DNA of 63,986 bases from Actinomycetota bacterium (GTDB taxonomy: Bacteria; Actinomycetota; Acidimicrobiia; Acidimicrobiales; CADCSY01). Where the stretch lies: positions 1-63,986 of the forward strand of contig JADDQY010000090.1 in assembly GCA_016781135.1 (NCBI GenBank), read 5' to 3'. Position 1 is the stretch's first letter. Every line of letters begins with the position of its first letter. Shown here piece by piece: positions 1 through 7,831 of this stretch. Under the pieces are notes generated by a model, which was given only the letters and a program-made list of their open reading frames with translations, did no database searches and had not been told where the DNA came from. The position numbers were made by a program, and so were the translations under genes.

Positions 1-106
1 TCAGCTCCGCCTGAGACCTGATCAGCTCCGCCTGCGAGGCGACCACGGCTTCGAGGTCGGCAATGCGACGCTCGAGCTCCTCTGCCCAGGGCGCGTCGCT
101 TGCCAT
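1..106 (-). CDS. IS66-type transposase, N-terminal fragment (runs off window)
   Basis: An ATG at 106 on the - strand opens a frame of 35 codons that continues past the left edge. The visible residues begin MASDAPWAEELERRIADLEA and continue as a repeated heptad-like stretch (AVVASQAELIRSQAEL), a coiled coil rich in Leu, Glu and Ala. IS66 transposases typically start with such a leucine-rich coiled coil ahead of a zinc-finger region and the DDE core. None of the catalytic part is visible, so the call rests on this coiled coil, the GTAA-type end upstream and the neighbouring transposase relic. It could also be an unrelated coiled-coil protein. Confidence 0.45.
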   Translation of the reverse strand, partial: MASDAPWAEELERRIADLEAVVASQAELIRSQAEL

Positions 107-145
107 ACACAAACTTTCGCGACCACCCCCCGCGACTGTGCTTAC
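1..145 (-). mobile_element. end of an IS66-like insertion sequence
   Basis: The - strand begins at about 145 with GTAAGCAC, matching the GTAA start typical of IS66-family terminal inverted repeats. About 40 bases inward a transposase-like reading frame starts and runs off the window. There is no room for the small tnpA and tnpB genes before it, which would fit the single-gene ISBst12-type subgroup. The other end and any target duplication lie outside the window, so the identification is tentative. Confidence 0.45.
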
Positions 146-174
146 ATCACTGGAATTTCTTCCGGGCTACCCCT

Positions 175-487
175 CGCCCCGCCGGGACCTGAACAGTTAC
201 CAGGAACTGCACCTCGAGTCCTACCAGACCTTCGCCTCGGCCGACCTGCTCACCGCCCACACGGTGGCGGCCATGCAGGCCGGGCTGTCGACCCGCCGCT
301 ACGAGGGGCGCTCGGCCGGTGGGCGCAGAGTTCGAGGAGAGGTCGAGCTCACGTCGCGTTCGTCGGTCAGCCGGCGGTTCGTGGTCGCCACCGCCGAGCG
401 GCTGGCCGAGTTCCGCTCACGCCCCCTCGATGACGCGAAGTGGCTGGTCATCTTCGTCTACGGCTCCGACTTCGCCGGTGACACGCC
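175..487 (+). pseudogene. decayed IS256/Mutator-family transposase fragment
   Basis: The + strand reads as the N-terminal third of an IS256-type transposase but needs two compensating frame changes. One frame gives ASADLLTAHTVAAMQAGLST and RRYEG. A second frame, around 319-350, gives VGAEFEERSSS. The first frame then resumes with SSVSRRFVVATAERLAEF and WLVIFVYGSDFAG. In intact relatives the last motif is usually VDG-x-DF-AG, whose Asp starts the DDE triad; here it reads VYG, so the catalytic Asp is lost. Homology stops near 487 and the frame ends at 515. There is no start codon or inverted repeat, so this is a dead fragment next to the IS66 end. Confidence 0.7.
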
Positions 488-515
488 TCAACCGGTCATA
501 AGCAGAGAGTTATGA

Positions 516-650
516 TTTCTGACTAAGTATTCACTTTACTCTGCGACCACCGCAGCCTAGGCTCTGGATTAGTATCCAGGACAAGCGTCAGACCCCGTAG
601 TGGGGAGTCCGAAACCCGGCCCAGACCGGGCTTCAGCCGAGGAGAACCGC
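516..650 (+). promoter_or_regulatory. leader and probable promoter/operator region of the carboxysome operon
   Basis: This is the only non-coding stretch ahead of cbbL, and its left part (about 515-540) is unusually AT-rich. A perfect inverted repeat CTGGAT-TAGT-ATCCAG lies at 564-579, about 70 bases before the start codon. It could be an operator or a leader hairpin. A second short hairpin, CCCGG-CCCAGA-CCGGG, follows near 613-628. A GGAGA-type ribosome-binding site stands just before the GTG at 651. No cbbR-type regulator gene is present in the window, so the factor that might bind here is unknown. Confidence 0.4.
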
Positions 651-2084
651 GTGGCACAGAGTAACGGCAGTAACGGCAGTGGCGGCTACCAGGCCGGCGT
701 GAAGAAGTACGCCGACAACTACTGGACCCCGGATTACGTGCCGTTGGACACTGACCTCCTGGCCGTCTTCAAGGTGCTTCCCCAGCAGGGCGTGCCGCAC
801 GAGGAAGCGGCCGCGGCGGTGGCCGCCGAGTCATCCACCGGCACCTGGACGACGGTGTGGACCGACTACCTCACCGATCTCGACTTCTACAAGGGTCGGG
901 CCTACCGGATCGACCCGGTGAAGGACGACTCCGGCGCCTTCTTCGCCTTTGTCGCCTACCCGATGGACCTGTTTGAGGAAGGCTCGGTCGTCAACGTCCT
1001 GACCTCGCTCGTGGGCAACGTCTTCGGCTTCAAGGCAATCCGCAGCCTGCGCCTCGAAGACATTCGCTTCCCGGTGGCGTACGTGAAGACCTGCGGCGGC
1101 CCCCCCAACGGCATTCAGGTGGAGCGCGACCGCCTCGGCAAGTACGGGCGCGCGCTGCTGGGCTGTACGATCAAGCCCAAGCTCGGCCTGTCGGCCAAGA
1201 ACTACGGGCGCGCGGTCTACGAGTGCCTCCGAGGCGGGCTCGACTTCACCAAGGACGACGAGAACATCAACAGCCAGCCGTTCATGCGCTGGAACCACCG
1301 CTACGAGTTCGTGATGGAAGCGGTACACAAGGCCACCGCCGAGACGGGCGAGCGCAAGGGCCACTACCTCAACGTCACCGCGCCCACGCCGGAGGACATG
1401 TATGAGCGGGCCGAGTTCGCCAAGTCGCTCGGCGCCCCGATCATCATGCACGACTACCTCACCGGCGGCTTCTGCGCCAACACGGGTCTGGCGAACTGGT
1501 GTCGTCGGAACGGCATGCTGCTCCACATCCACCGCGCCATGCACGCGGTGATCGACCGCAACCCCATGCACGGCATTCACTTCCGGGTGCTCGCCAAGTG
1601 CCTGCGCCTGTCCGGGGGCGACCATCTCCACTCCGGCACCGTGGTCGGCAAGCTCGAAGGCGATCGCGAGGCCACGATGGGCTGGATCGATCTGATGCGG
1701 GAGTCCTTCGTGCCCGAGAACCGCAGGCGCGGCATCTTCTTCGACCAGGACTGGTCATCGATGCCCGGCGTCTTTCCCGTTGCCTCCGGAGGCATCCACG
1801 TCTGGCACATGCCCGCACTGGTGGCGATCTTCGGCGACGACGCCTGCCTGCAGTTCGGCGGCGGGACGCTCGGCCACCCGTGGGGCAACGCACCCGGCGC
1901 CCACGCCAACCGGGTAGCGCTCGAGGCCTGCGTGGAGGCACGGAACCAGGGTCGGGCGGTCGAACGCGAGGGTCGCGAGATCTTGACCGAGGCGGCCCGC
2001 CACAGTCCCGAGCTCGCGGTGGCGATGGACACCTGGAAGGAGATCAAGTTCGAGTTCGAAACCGTGGACAAGATCACCGCCTGA
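651..2084 (+). CDS. cbbL: ribulose-1,5-bisphosphate carboxylase/oxygenase large subunit, form IA
   Basis: This is the catalytic subunit of Rubisco, which carboxylates RuBP to two 3-phosphoglycerates. The start is the GTG at 651, behind a GGAGA site. With it the carbamylated lysine in DFTKDDE falls exactly on residue 201, with metal ligands Asp203 and Glu204. An open frame extends upstream to 600 but has no ribosome-binding site. At 477 residues the length is normal. The [13 protein letters not shown] segment, the IHRAMHA active-site histidine region and the GKLEGDRE loop-6 lysine are all present. The sequence style and the csoS2/csoSCA neighbours indicate the carboxysomal form IA branch. It is the first gene of the operon, followed 83 bases later by cbbS. 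Confidence 0.97.
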   Translation: MAQSNGSNGSGGYQAGVKKYADNYWTPDYVPLDTDLLAVFKVLPQQGVPHEEAAAAVAAESSTGTWTTVWTDYLTDLDFYKGRAYRIDPVKDDSGAFFAFVAYPMDLFEEGSVVNVLTSLVGNVFGFKAIRSLRLEDIRFPVAYVKTCGGPPNGIQVERDRLGKYGRALLGCTIKPKLGLSAKNYGRAVYECLRGGLDFTKDDENINSQPFMRWNHRYEFVMEAVHKATAETGERKGHYLNVTAPTPEDMYERAEFAKSLGAPIIMHDYLTGGFCANTGLANWCRRNGMLLHIHRAMHAVIDRNPMHGIHFRVLAKCLRLSGGDHLHSGTVVGKLEGDREATMGWIDLMRESFVPENRRRGIFFDQDWSSMPGVFPVASGGIHVWHMPALVAIFGDDACLQFGGGTLGHPWGNAPGAHANRVALEACVEARNQGRAVEREGREILTEAARHSPELAVAMDTWKEIKFEFETVDKITA

Positions 2085-2096
2085 CCGCGCACTGGC

Positions 2097-2118
2097 CGCC
2101 GGTTCCATGCCCCCGGCG
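2097..2118 (+). other. hairpin between cbbL and cbbS
   Basis: CGCCGG at 2097-2102 pairs with CCGGCG at 2113-2118 around a 10-base loop. No T-run follows, so it is unlikely to be a full terminator. It may stabilise the 3' end of the cbbL message or slow ribosomes or polymerase ahead of cbbS. The pairing is plain in the sequence; the role is inferred. Confidence 0.35.
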
Positions 2119-2167
2119 CCTCACCCCTCTGGCCCCGGAAGGAGAGGGCCCTAAAGGAGACATTGAC

Positions 2168-2506
2168 ATGCACATTGAACCCTACGGACCCACCCCCCGC
2201 CATGTGGAGACCTTCTCCTACCTGCCACAGATGACGCCCGAGCGGCTCCGCCACCAGATCGCCTACCTCATCCAGTCCGGCTGGGCCCCGGCCATCGAAC
2301 ACACCGAGCCCGAGAAGTCCCTCTCGAACTTCTGGTACCTGTGGGAGCTCCCGTACTTTGGTGAGCGGTCGGTGGACAGGGTCCTGGCCGAGCTCGACTC
2401 GTGCCACCGGGCCAATCCCGGTCACCACGTGCGCCTCCTCGGCTACGACAACTACATGCAGAGTCAGGGCACGGCCTTCATCGTCCACCGCGCTGGAGCC
2501 CGCTGA
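2168..2506 (+). CDS. cbbS: ribulose-1,5-bisphosphate carboxylase/oxygenase small subunit
   Basis: The small subunit completes the L8S8 holoenzyme. The ATG at 2168 is preceded by AAAGGAGA with good spacing. The 112-residue product begins [20 protein letters not shown], as is typical of form IA small subunits, and contains WELPYFG and the conserved stretch [19 protein letters not shown]. It ends FIVHRAGAR. The same terminal segment recurs at the end of the next reading frame, showing that a tandem duplication began inside these last codons. It lies between cbbL and the csoS2-type genes, as in other alpha-carboxysome operons. Confidence 0.96.
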   Translation: MHIEPYGPTPRHVETFSYLPQMTPERLRHQIAYLIQSGWAPAIEHTEPEKSLSNFWYLWELPYFGERSVDRVLAELDSCHRANPGHHVRLLGYDNYMQSQGTAFIVHRAGAR

Positions 2507-3060
2507 GAATGGGAAAGTACTGAGAAATGCGAATGTACGTGGTCCAGACCGCCGACAGCGGGGACCTGGCTGCGCTCCGAGATGCTGCCCGTGACGGCCG
2601 CGCCGCGGCGATGTCGCGGCGCCGGGCGCTCGCCGCCGGCCGGTCGGCTTTGGCGCCCGCGCACGAGCGGGTGCGCACCGGGTTCCGGGAGGCCGAGCTT
2701 CGTACTCCCGCAGCTGCGGTGGACGCGACGCCCCGCGCCGCTCCCAACGGTCAAGGGACGCCGAGCGGCGTGCAAGGGACTCCGGGGGGGACGGCGGTCG
2801 CGACCGACGGCGTGGCCGCCGCCCGCCTCGGCCGCGCCCTCTCCATGCAGCGACGCCGCCAGCTGTCCCAGGGCAAGCAGGCGCTGAACGGCGGTGGTGA
2901 CCGGACGGCGGCTGCAGCCGGCGCCGGCGCGCCGGTCTTCATCGTCCACCGCGGTGGAGGCCGCTGAGAATGGGAATGTACGCGGTCGACACCGCCGACA
3001 GCGCTGACCTGGCCGAGCTCGGAAATGCTGCCCGTGACGGTCGCGCCGCCGCGGCGGCGC
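2479..3060 (+). repeat. tandem duplication spanning the cbbS 3' end and the csoS2 5' end
   Basis: The segment starting TTCATCGTCCACCGCG near 2476 recurs near 2937, and both copies continue through a stop codon and GAGAATGGGAA into a csoS2-like start. The protein starts MRMYVVQTADSGDLAALRDA (first copy) and MGMYAVDTADSADLAELGNA (second copy) are clearly related. The offset is about 460 bases. The first copy carries about 18 extra bases, including an MGKY-stop mini-frame, between the stop and the start. The copies have diverged, so the event is not a recent assembly artefact. Confidence 0.8.
2527..2967 (+). CDS. short CsoS2-like protein containing only Rubisco-binding N-domain repeats
   Basis: This 146-residue product resembles only the N-terminal region of the full CsoS2 encoded just downstream. 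Its start, its early arginine-rich helix (DGRAAAMSRRRALAAGRSAL) and a canonical N-peptide at about residues 103-121 (GRALSMQRRRQLSQGKQAL) match CsoS2 segments. In studied CsoS2 proteins such peptides bind the Rubisco surface. No middle-region VTG repeats and no C-terminal shell-binding domain are present. It ends FIVHRGGGR, a copy of the small-subunit tail, followed two bases later by the csoS2 start. No strong ribosome-binding site is visible, so translation may depend on coupling to cbbS. It may be a real soluble Rubisco linker or a duplication by-product; the frame has stayed open despite divergence. Confidence 0.7.
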   Translation: MRMYVVQTADSGDLAALRDAARDGRAAAMSRRRALAAGRSALAPAHERVRTGFREAELRTPAAAVDATPRAAPNGQGTPSGVQGTPGGTAVATDGVAAARLGRALSMQRRRQLSQGKQALNGGGDRTAAAAGAGAPVFIVHRGGGR

Positions 3061-3943
3061 GACGTCGCCAGCTGTCCCAGGGCATGCAGGCGCTGAACGG
3101 CGCCGTCGGGTCCCCGGCCGCGGAGAACCTGCAGGCCAACGGCGCGGGAGCGCCGCCCGCCGCGGAGAACCTGGAGGCCAACGGCGCGGGAGCGCCCCCC
3201 GCCGCTCCCAACGGTCAAGGCGCGTCGAACGGCACGCAAGGGGCTCCGGGGGGGACCGACGGCGTGGCCGGCGCCCACCTCGGCCGCGCCCTCTCCGTGC
3301 AGCGCCGCCGCCAGCTGTCCCAGGGCAAGCAGGCGCTGAACGGCGGCGGGGCGCCGCCCGCCGGGGAGAACCTGCACGGCAACGGCGCGGGGGCGCCTCC
3401 CGCCGCTTCCAATGGTCAAGGGGCGCCGAACGGCGCGCAAGGGGCTCCGCAGGCGACGTCGGGCCCGACCAACGGCGTGGCCGCCGTCCACCTCGGCCGC
3501 GCCCTCTCCATGGAGCGCCGTCGTCAGCTGTCCCAGGGCAAGCAGGCGCTGAACGGCCACGGTGACCCGACGGCGGCTGCTCCCAACGGTCAAGGCGCCC
3601 CGAGCGGCGCGCAAGGGGCTCCGCAGGCGACGTCGGGCCCGACCAACGGCGTGGCCGCCGCCCACCTCGGCCGCGTCCTCTCCATGCAGCGCCGCCGCCA
3701 GCTGTCCCAGGGCAAGCAGGCGCTGAACGGCGACGGCGCACCGCCCGCCGGGGAGAACCTGCACGCCAACGGCGCGGGGGCGCCTCCCGCCGCTTCCAAC
3801 GGTCAAGGCGCGTCGAGCGGCGCGCAAGGGGCTCCGGGGGGGACGTCGGTCGCGAGCGACGGCGTGGCCGCCGCCCACCTCGGCCGCGTCCTCTCCATGC
3901 AGCGCCGCCGCCAGCTGTCCCAGGGCAAGCAGGCGCTGAACGG
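2742..3943 (+). repeat. direct repeats encoding CsoS2 N-peptides
   Basis: Five copies of a 140-150 base unit start at about 2742, 3205, 3405, 3581 and 3794. Each opens with a CCCAACGGTCAAGG-like stretch and ends at GCAAGCAGGCGCTGAACGG. Every unit encodes a glycine/alanine-rich linker followed by an N-peptide (GR-x-LS-x-x-RRRQLSQGKQALNG). One copy lies in the short upstream paralogue and four in csoS2. The near-identity at DNA level suggests recent unit expansion, and the array length probably varies between strains. Confidence 0.85.
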
Positions 3944-5603
3944 CGACGGCGCACCGCCCGCCGCAGAGAACGTCAACGGCGCGGGGGCGCCTCCCGCGGC
4001 GGAGAGCCTGCAGGTCGAAGGCACCGGCTCGGGTCGTGAGCAGGCCCGGGCTCGGCGCGCCGAGGCGAGCCGCTTCGGCAGCGCAGGGATCAGCAGGCCG
4101 CAGCGAGAGGGCCGGGTCACGCACCCACCCAAGGTCATCGTGTCTCCCACCCGCGGCGGCCAGCGGGTGACCGGGCTGGGGATCGGTCCGGGCGCGCGGG
4201 TCACGGGCGACGAGCCCGGCGCTGCGCTCCCGGTGTCGGGCACGCAGTACGTCGCGGCCGACGGGTCGGCCCCCGCGTCGGGCGCCGGGCCGAAGGTCGG
4301 CATGGTGCGCACGCCGCAGGGCCTCGTCGTCTCGGGCACCACGGTTCGCAACAAGGTGTCCATCACCGGTGACGAGGCCGGCGAGCACCTTCCCATCACC
4401 GGCGAAGCCGACCAGAAGTTCGACGACGACCTGACCCCACGCAGCGACGGCACCTTCCGTCCGGCGCAGTTCCCGCGCCGGGCCGACCCGCAGGGCGCGA
4501 CCGCCGTCGGCACGAGGCTGGGGCAACAGTCTCGAACGGCGGCTTCCAGCGGGGACGGCTCCTGGCAGCCGCTGGAGAACACCGACGGCGGGCTGGCCGT
4601 CACCGGCACGGTCGTCGGCCGCAGCGGGCGCGTCACCGGGAACGAGGCCGGCGCCTGCCGCCCGATCACCGGCGACCAGTACCAGCACCTCTCCTCCTAC
4701 TCCAGCGAGTGCGCCGGCACCGGTGGCGGTACCGCGCCGGGCGCGCACCTCAACCGGGCGCGTCTGGACCCGGCGACCGGCGGCAAGGTGACCGTGGCGC
4801 AGACCTGGGCGGGCCAGCTCATCACGGGTCCCAGCGTCGAGCACCGCCCCAACGCCACCGGCGGCGAGCCGGGTGCCTGCCGCCCGGTGACCGGCACGCC
4901 TTACCAGGGGCCATCCACCGTCTTCGGCTGGTGCGAGCCCGACGAGGGTGAGTCCGCGGCCCAGCGCCTCGAGTCCAGGCCGAATGGTGTGGCCGTGACC
5001 GGCGACGTCCCCATGCCCGCCGAGGCGGTCACCGGCACCGAGCGCGGCGAGGGGAAGAGCGTCACCGGGACGTCCTACTACGGCGATCTGCGGCCAGCGG
5101 AGCCAGCGGCCGACGACTGGGCCGGCGGGCGGGCCTTCCCGGTGGCTTTGGCCCGGCGCCTGGCCAGCGGGGAGAGCGACGACGCCGCCACGCAAAAGAC
5201 CGACGAGCCGGCGCCGTCCCCTTCCAGCGTGCCTGGCGGCATCACCGGGTCCTTCGCCATCGGCGAAGGCATGGTGACCGGCAACAACGAGTTCCTGTTC
5301 CGGCCCCGCCGGAACCGTGACGGCGAGCAACCGGCGGTCACGGGCGAGGGTCGCACCGAAGGGCGTACGGTCACTGGTTCCGCCTGGACGGCAAACGACC
5401 GGGTCACCGGCACCGAGGGCTACATCGCGGCCGGGCGCAACCCCAGCGAAGGCGGCGGCGGTCCCCACGGCTGGGCCGGCGCAGGCAGGTTCCGGGACCT
5501 GGCCATGCCCGCGAGGCCGCCGCGCGAGAACGTCACCGGCCGCTCCGGCGGGGGCGCGAAGGCGGCGGGACGCGTCACCGTCTCCGGCGGAGCCCAGGGA
5601 TGA
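2970..5603 (+). CDS. csoS2: carboxysome scaffold protein CsoS2
   Basis: CsoS2 is the disordered scaffold that links Rubisco to the alpha-carboxysome shell. The 877-residue product shows all three parts. The N-domain (1 to about 330) has one degenerate and four near-identical arginine-rich N-peptides. The middle region (about 390-710) has five repeats, each with three VTG-like motifs (for example RVTGDEPG, SITGDEAG, RPITGDQY); some read VSG, and repeats 3 and 4 carry a Cys. The C-terminal domain (about 750-877) has further VTG motifs and the typical ending RVTVSGGAQG. It starts two bases after the preceding stop and overlaps csoSCA by four bases (ATGA). There is no visible reason to expect a second isoform by frameshifting. 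Confidence 0.95.
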   Translation: MGMYAVDTADSADLAELGNAARDGRAAAAARRRQLSQGMQALNGAVGSPAAENLQANGAGAPPAAENLEANGAGAPPAAPNGQGASNGTQGAPGGTDGVAGAHLGRALSVQRRRQLSQGKQALNGGGAPPAGENLHGNGAGAPPAASNGQGAPNGAQGAPQATSGPTNGVAAVHLGRALSMERRRQLSQGKQALNGHGDPTAAAPNGQGAPSGAQGAPQATSGPTNGVAAAHLGRVLSMQRRRQLSQGKQALNGDGAPPAGENLHANGAGAPPAASNGQGASSGAQGAPGGTSVASDGVAAAHLGRVLSMQRRRQLSQGKQALNGDGAPPAAENVNGAGAPPAAESLQVEGTGSGREQARARRAEASRFGSAGISRPQREGRVTHPPKVIVSPTRGGQRVTGLGIGPGARVTGDEPGAALPVSGTQYVAADGSAPASGAGPKVGMVRTPQGLVVSGTTVRNKVSITGDEAGEHLPITGEADQKFDDDLTPRSDGTFRPAQFPRRADPQGATAVGTRLGQQSRTAASSGDGSWQPLENTDGGLAVTGTVVGRSGRVTGNEAGACRPITGDQYQHLSSYSSECAGTGGGTAPGAHLNRARLDPATGGKVTVAQTWAGQLITGPSVEHRPNATGGEPGACRPVTGTPYQGPSTVFGWCEPDEGESAAQRLESRPNGVAVTGDVPMPAEAVTGTERGEGKSVTGTSYYGDLRPAEPAADDWAGGRAFPVALARRLASGESDDAATQKTDEPAPSPSSVPGGITGSFAIGEGMVTGNNEFLFRPRRNRDGEQPAVTGEGRTEGRTVTGSAWTANDRVTGTEGYIAAGRNPSEGGGGPHGWAGAGRFRDLAMPARPPRENVTGRSGGGAKAAGRVTVSGGAQG

Positions 5604-7183
5604 AGTCCCTGCTCCAGCCCGACGGACGCTGGCTCGCTCCCTGGGACCAGGCTGCGGCCTGGCCGCGCCCGGGCGCGGTGGCGACGGTGACGTCGCCGCC
5701 GGGCCAGCCGGCCCGGAATGTGGGGTTCGGGTTCAGCCTGCCGGCGGGTGGGCATCCGCTGGCCGAGCCGGCGCTCAGCGACGCCCTCAAGCAGCGAGCC
5801 GAGGAGATCGCGGCCGCCTTCGAGCTCATCGAACCCGTCCTGCGCCGGCTGGCACCGCGCCAGTTCGACGACGACTTCCCCGAGCAGGCGCACCGCGAGC
5901 TGGCCGACTCGCTCGGGGTCGACATCCCGGCGGCTGAGCTGGAGTCGTCCTGGAGCTCACCGCTGAACCTCGGCCGCATCCACGCCCGCTGCGTGCTCGG
6001 GACCTTCCGCAACCTGGTGGAGCGCGAGTTCGACCGGAACCTCGCACTGGTCGAGGAGGGCGAGAGCACCGAGGTGTTGATCCGGCGTTTCGGCTTCCAC
6101 GCGGTCGACATCACCGCCTGCGCCGACGGGCGCCTCGGGGGGGTGGTGGATTTCATCCTGCGGGTGCCGCCTGCGGTCGTGGTGTGGCACGACTCATATG
6201 CCGGCGCGATGTTCGACGTCGAGGATGCGTTGCACCGTTGGGAAGCGGTGGAGCTGCGACGCTGGCGCGAGGGCTGGCCGAACGACGCCAGCGAGCCCAC
6301 GCGCTACCTGAAGATCGGGCTCTACCACTTCAGCAGCGTCGACCCACGCCACCAAGGCTGTGCCGCATTCGGCAGTGACCAGGTGCGCGCCGCAACCGCC
6401 CTGCTGGCGCGGCTTCAGGAGCTCGAGGGTGCCGTCGAGTCCACCCAGTGCTGCGCGGCGAGCGTGGCCACGCTGCTCGTCGGGGTGGACACGGACACCG
6501 ACGCCATCCGCGTGCACGTTCCCGACGCCGCCGGTAAGACGGACGTGGACCGCTTCGTCTCCAGCGCCACGCTCTACGAACAGACGGCGAGCCTCGAGCG
6601 CGAGGCCGCCAAGGAGTTCATCCGCCAAGCGGTCGCCGACTGCGCCGGCGTGGACGCGGCCGACGCCGGAACCGAGGGCATGCGCTGGCTCTGCGGCTAC
6701 CTGCTGAAGAACAACATCGGCCAGGTCGATGCGGTTCGCGGCTGGAACGGCGGAAGGTACGCGGATTACGGCCACGCCGAGACGCTGATCGTGGCCGGCG
6801 ACGCGATCGACGACGTCCAACTGCGCAACCTCGTCTTTCAGGCGCAGATGGGCACGCTGGAAGTAGGTGCCGTCGACCTCGACGTCGGCATCGGGGTCCT
6901 CGCAAGGACGAATGCGCCGTACGGGCTTGCGGTGCCGGTGCTCGTGCACGTCGCCTACGACGAGCGCATCCCGGGCGCCAGGGCCGGGGCGCAAGCACGT
7001 GCTCGGCGCCTAGCCGCGGCGATCGAGACCCGGTATGCGGGTGCGGCCGGCCCTGCTGGCCTCGTCACCCAAGGGGTCGTGCGAGCGCGGGGCCGGTCGC
7101 GCCTAGAGGTGCTCGAGGCGGAGGACGACGGCCCGCCGAGCTCGCTCCCACCCGGAGCGCGACCCAAGGAGGCACAGCGATGA
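5600..7183 (+). CDS. csoSCA: carboxysome shell carbonic anhydrase CsoSCA
   Basis: CsoSCA dehydrates bicarbonate to CO2 inside the carboxysome, next to Rubisco. The 527-residue product has the zinc site of this epsilon/beta-like family: Cys174 in ACADGRL, His243 in LYHFSSVDP and Cys254 in HQGCAAFGSDQ. Asp176 and Arg178 form the catalytic dyad. These sit one residue from the numbering of the Halothiobacillus enzyme. The N-terminal part (1 to about 140) is the helical domain and the region after about 400 the degenerate second half. Start and stop overlap csoS2 and csoS4A by four bases, so all three are translationally coupled. Older names are csoS3 and cso-type epsilon carbonic anhydrase. Confidence 0.95.
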   Translation: MKSLLQPDGRWLAPWDQAAAWPRPGAVATVTSPPGQPARNVGFGFSLPAGGHPLAEPALSDALKQRAEEIAAAFELIEPVLRRLAPRQFDDDFPEQAHRELADSLGVDIPAAELESSWSSPLNLGRIHARCVLGTFRNLVEREFDRNLALVEEGESTEVLIRRFGFHAVDITACADGRLGGVVDFILRVPPAVVVWHDSYAGAMFDVEDALHRWEAVELRRWREGWPNDASEPTRYLKIGLYHFSSVDPRHQGCAAFGSDQVRAATALLARLQELEGAVESTQCCAASVATLLVGVDTDTDAIRVHVPDAAGKTDVDRFVSSATLYEQTASLEREAAKEFIRQAVADCAGVDAADAGTEGMRWLCGYLLKNNIGQVDAVRGWNGGRYADYGHAETLIVAGDAIDDVQLRNLVFQAQMGTLEVGAVDLDVGIGVLARTNAPYGLAVPVLVHVAYDERIPGARAGAQARARRLAAAIETRYAGAAGPAGLVTQGVVRARGRSRLEVLEAEDDGPPSSLPPGARPKEAQR

Positions 7184-7515
7184 AGATCTTCCGCGTCGAA
7201 GGCACGCTGGTCGCCACCGCCCGCATCGGCGGCCTCGAGAGCCACCGGCTGCTGGTCGTCCAGGACCGGAAGGGAGGCAAGCAGGTGGCGGTCGATCCCG
7301 TCGGCTGCAAGCCCGGCGACTGGGTGATCGCGTGTGGCAGCTCGGCGGCGCGCGACGCCGCCGGCAGCAAGGAGTACCCGAGCGACCTGACCATCGTCGG
7401 CATCATCGACTACTGGGACGAGGAGAGCGAGGAGCGGGCCGCCCCGTCTGCGAACGGTGAGGCGCGGTCTGCGGACGATAGGGCGCGGTCTGCGGGCGAT
7501 GGGGCGCGACGATGA
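7180..7515 (+). CDS. csoS4A: carboxysome shell vertex protein CsoS4A, with a repeat tail
   Basis: This is a BMC-P (EutN/CcmL-fold) pentamer that caps shell vertices. The core (residues 1 to about 84) begins MKIFRVEGTLVATARI and contains VAVDPVGCKPGDWVIACGSS and DLTIVGIIDYW, as in the family. Normal members end near residue 85. This one has about 25 extra residues (EERAAPSANGEARSADDRAR and on), encoded by 21-base tandem repeats and rich in Ala, Arg and Asp. The tail is probably disordered and would project from the pentamer. It overlaps csoSCA and csoS4B by four bases each. Confidence 0.94.
   Translation: MKIFRVEGTLVATARIGGLESHRLLVVQDRKGGKQVAVDPVGCKPGDWVIACGSSAARDAAGSKEYPSDLTIVGIIDYWDEESEERAAPSANGEARSADDRARSAGDGARR
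7444..7508 (+). repeat. 21-base tandem repeats in the csoS4A tail
   Basis: About three copies of a unit resembling GCGCGGTCTGCGGACGATAG lie at the 3' end of csoS4A, the last two differing at only a few bases. They encode A-R-S-A-(D/G)-D-(R/G) units and look like slippage within a reading frame, extending the pentamer protein past its usual end. Confidence 0.8.
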
Positions 7516-7772
7516 AGATCCACCGCGTCGTCCGCGACCTCGTCACCACCGCTCGAACCCCCACGCTCCAAGCCAAGTCGCTGCGGGTGGTCGAAGACGA
7601 CAGCGGCGACCTGGAAGTGGCACTCGACTCGGTCGGCGCAAAGCCGGGCGACTTCGTCATCACCATCAGCACCTCGGCGGCCCGCCATGCCACCGGCGAT
7701 CCGAAGATCACCACCGACCTGACCATCGGGGGGATCATCGACCACTGGAGCGAGGAGCGCTGGCACGACTGA
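7512..7772 (+). CDS. csoS4B: carboxysome shell vertex protein CsoS4B
   Basis: This is the second BMC-P pentamer of the alpha-carboxysome, 86 residues and of normal length. It begins MKIHRVVRDLVTTARTPTLQ and carries the family segments SVGAKPGDFVITISTSAARH and DLTIGGIIDHWS. The ATG overlaps the csoS4A stop by four bases (ATGA), suggesting coupled synthesis at low level, fitting the few pentamers needed per shell. The downstream gap of 59 bases separates it from the abundant hexamer gene csoS1. Confidence 0.94.
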   Translation: MKIHRVVRDLVTTARTPTLQAKSLRVVEDDSGDLEVALDSVGAKPGDFVITISTSAARHATGDPKITTDLTIGGIIDHWSEERWHD

Positions 7773-7831
7773 CTCGGTCCAACCCCTTCACCCTGTAACA
7801 CCCGAACTCAACTCATCTACGGAGGAAACAA

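Noticed and set aside
600..650. Upstream extension of cbbL to a GTG at 600
   Set aside because: No ribosome-binding site precedes it, and only the start at 651 puts the carbamylated lysine at canonical position 201.
2742..3943. Possible CRISPR-like array
   Set aside because: The repeats are 140-150 bases, in frame, and encode CsoS2 N-peptides; there are no short repeats with unique spacers.
2751..5468. 905-codon open frame antisense to csoS2
   Set aside because: Arginine/alanine-rich shadow caused by GC-rich repeats; no family resemblance, while the + strand encodes an unmistakable CsoS2.
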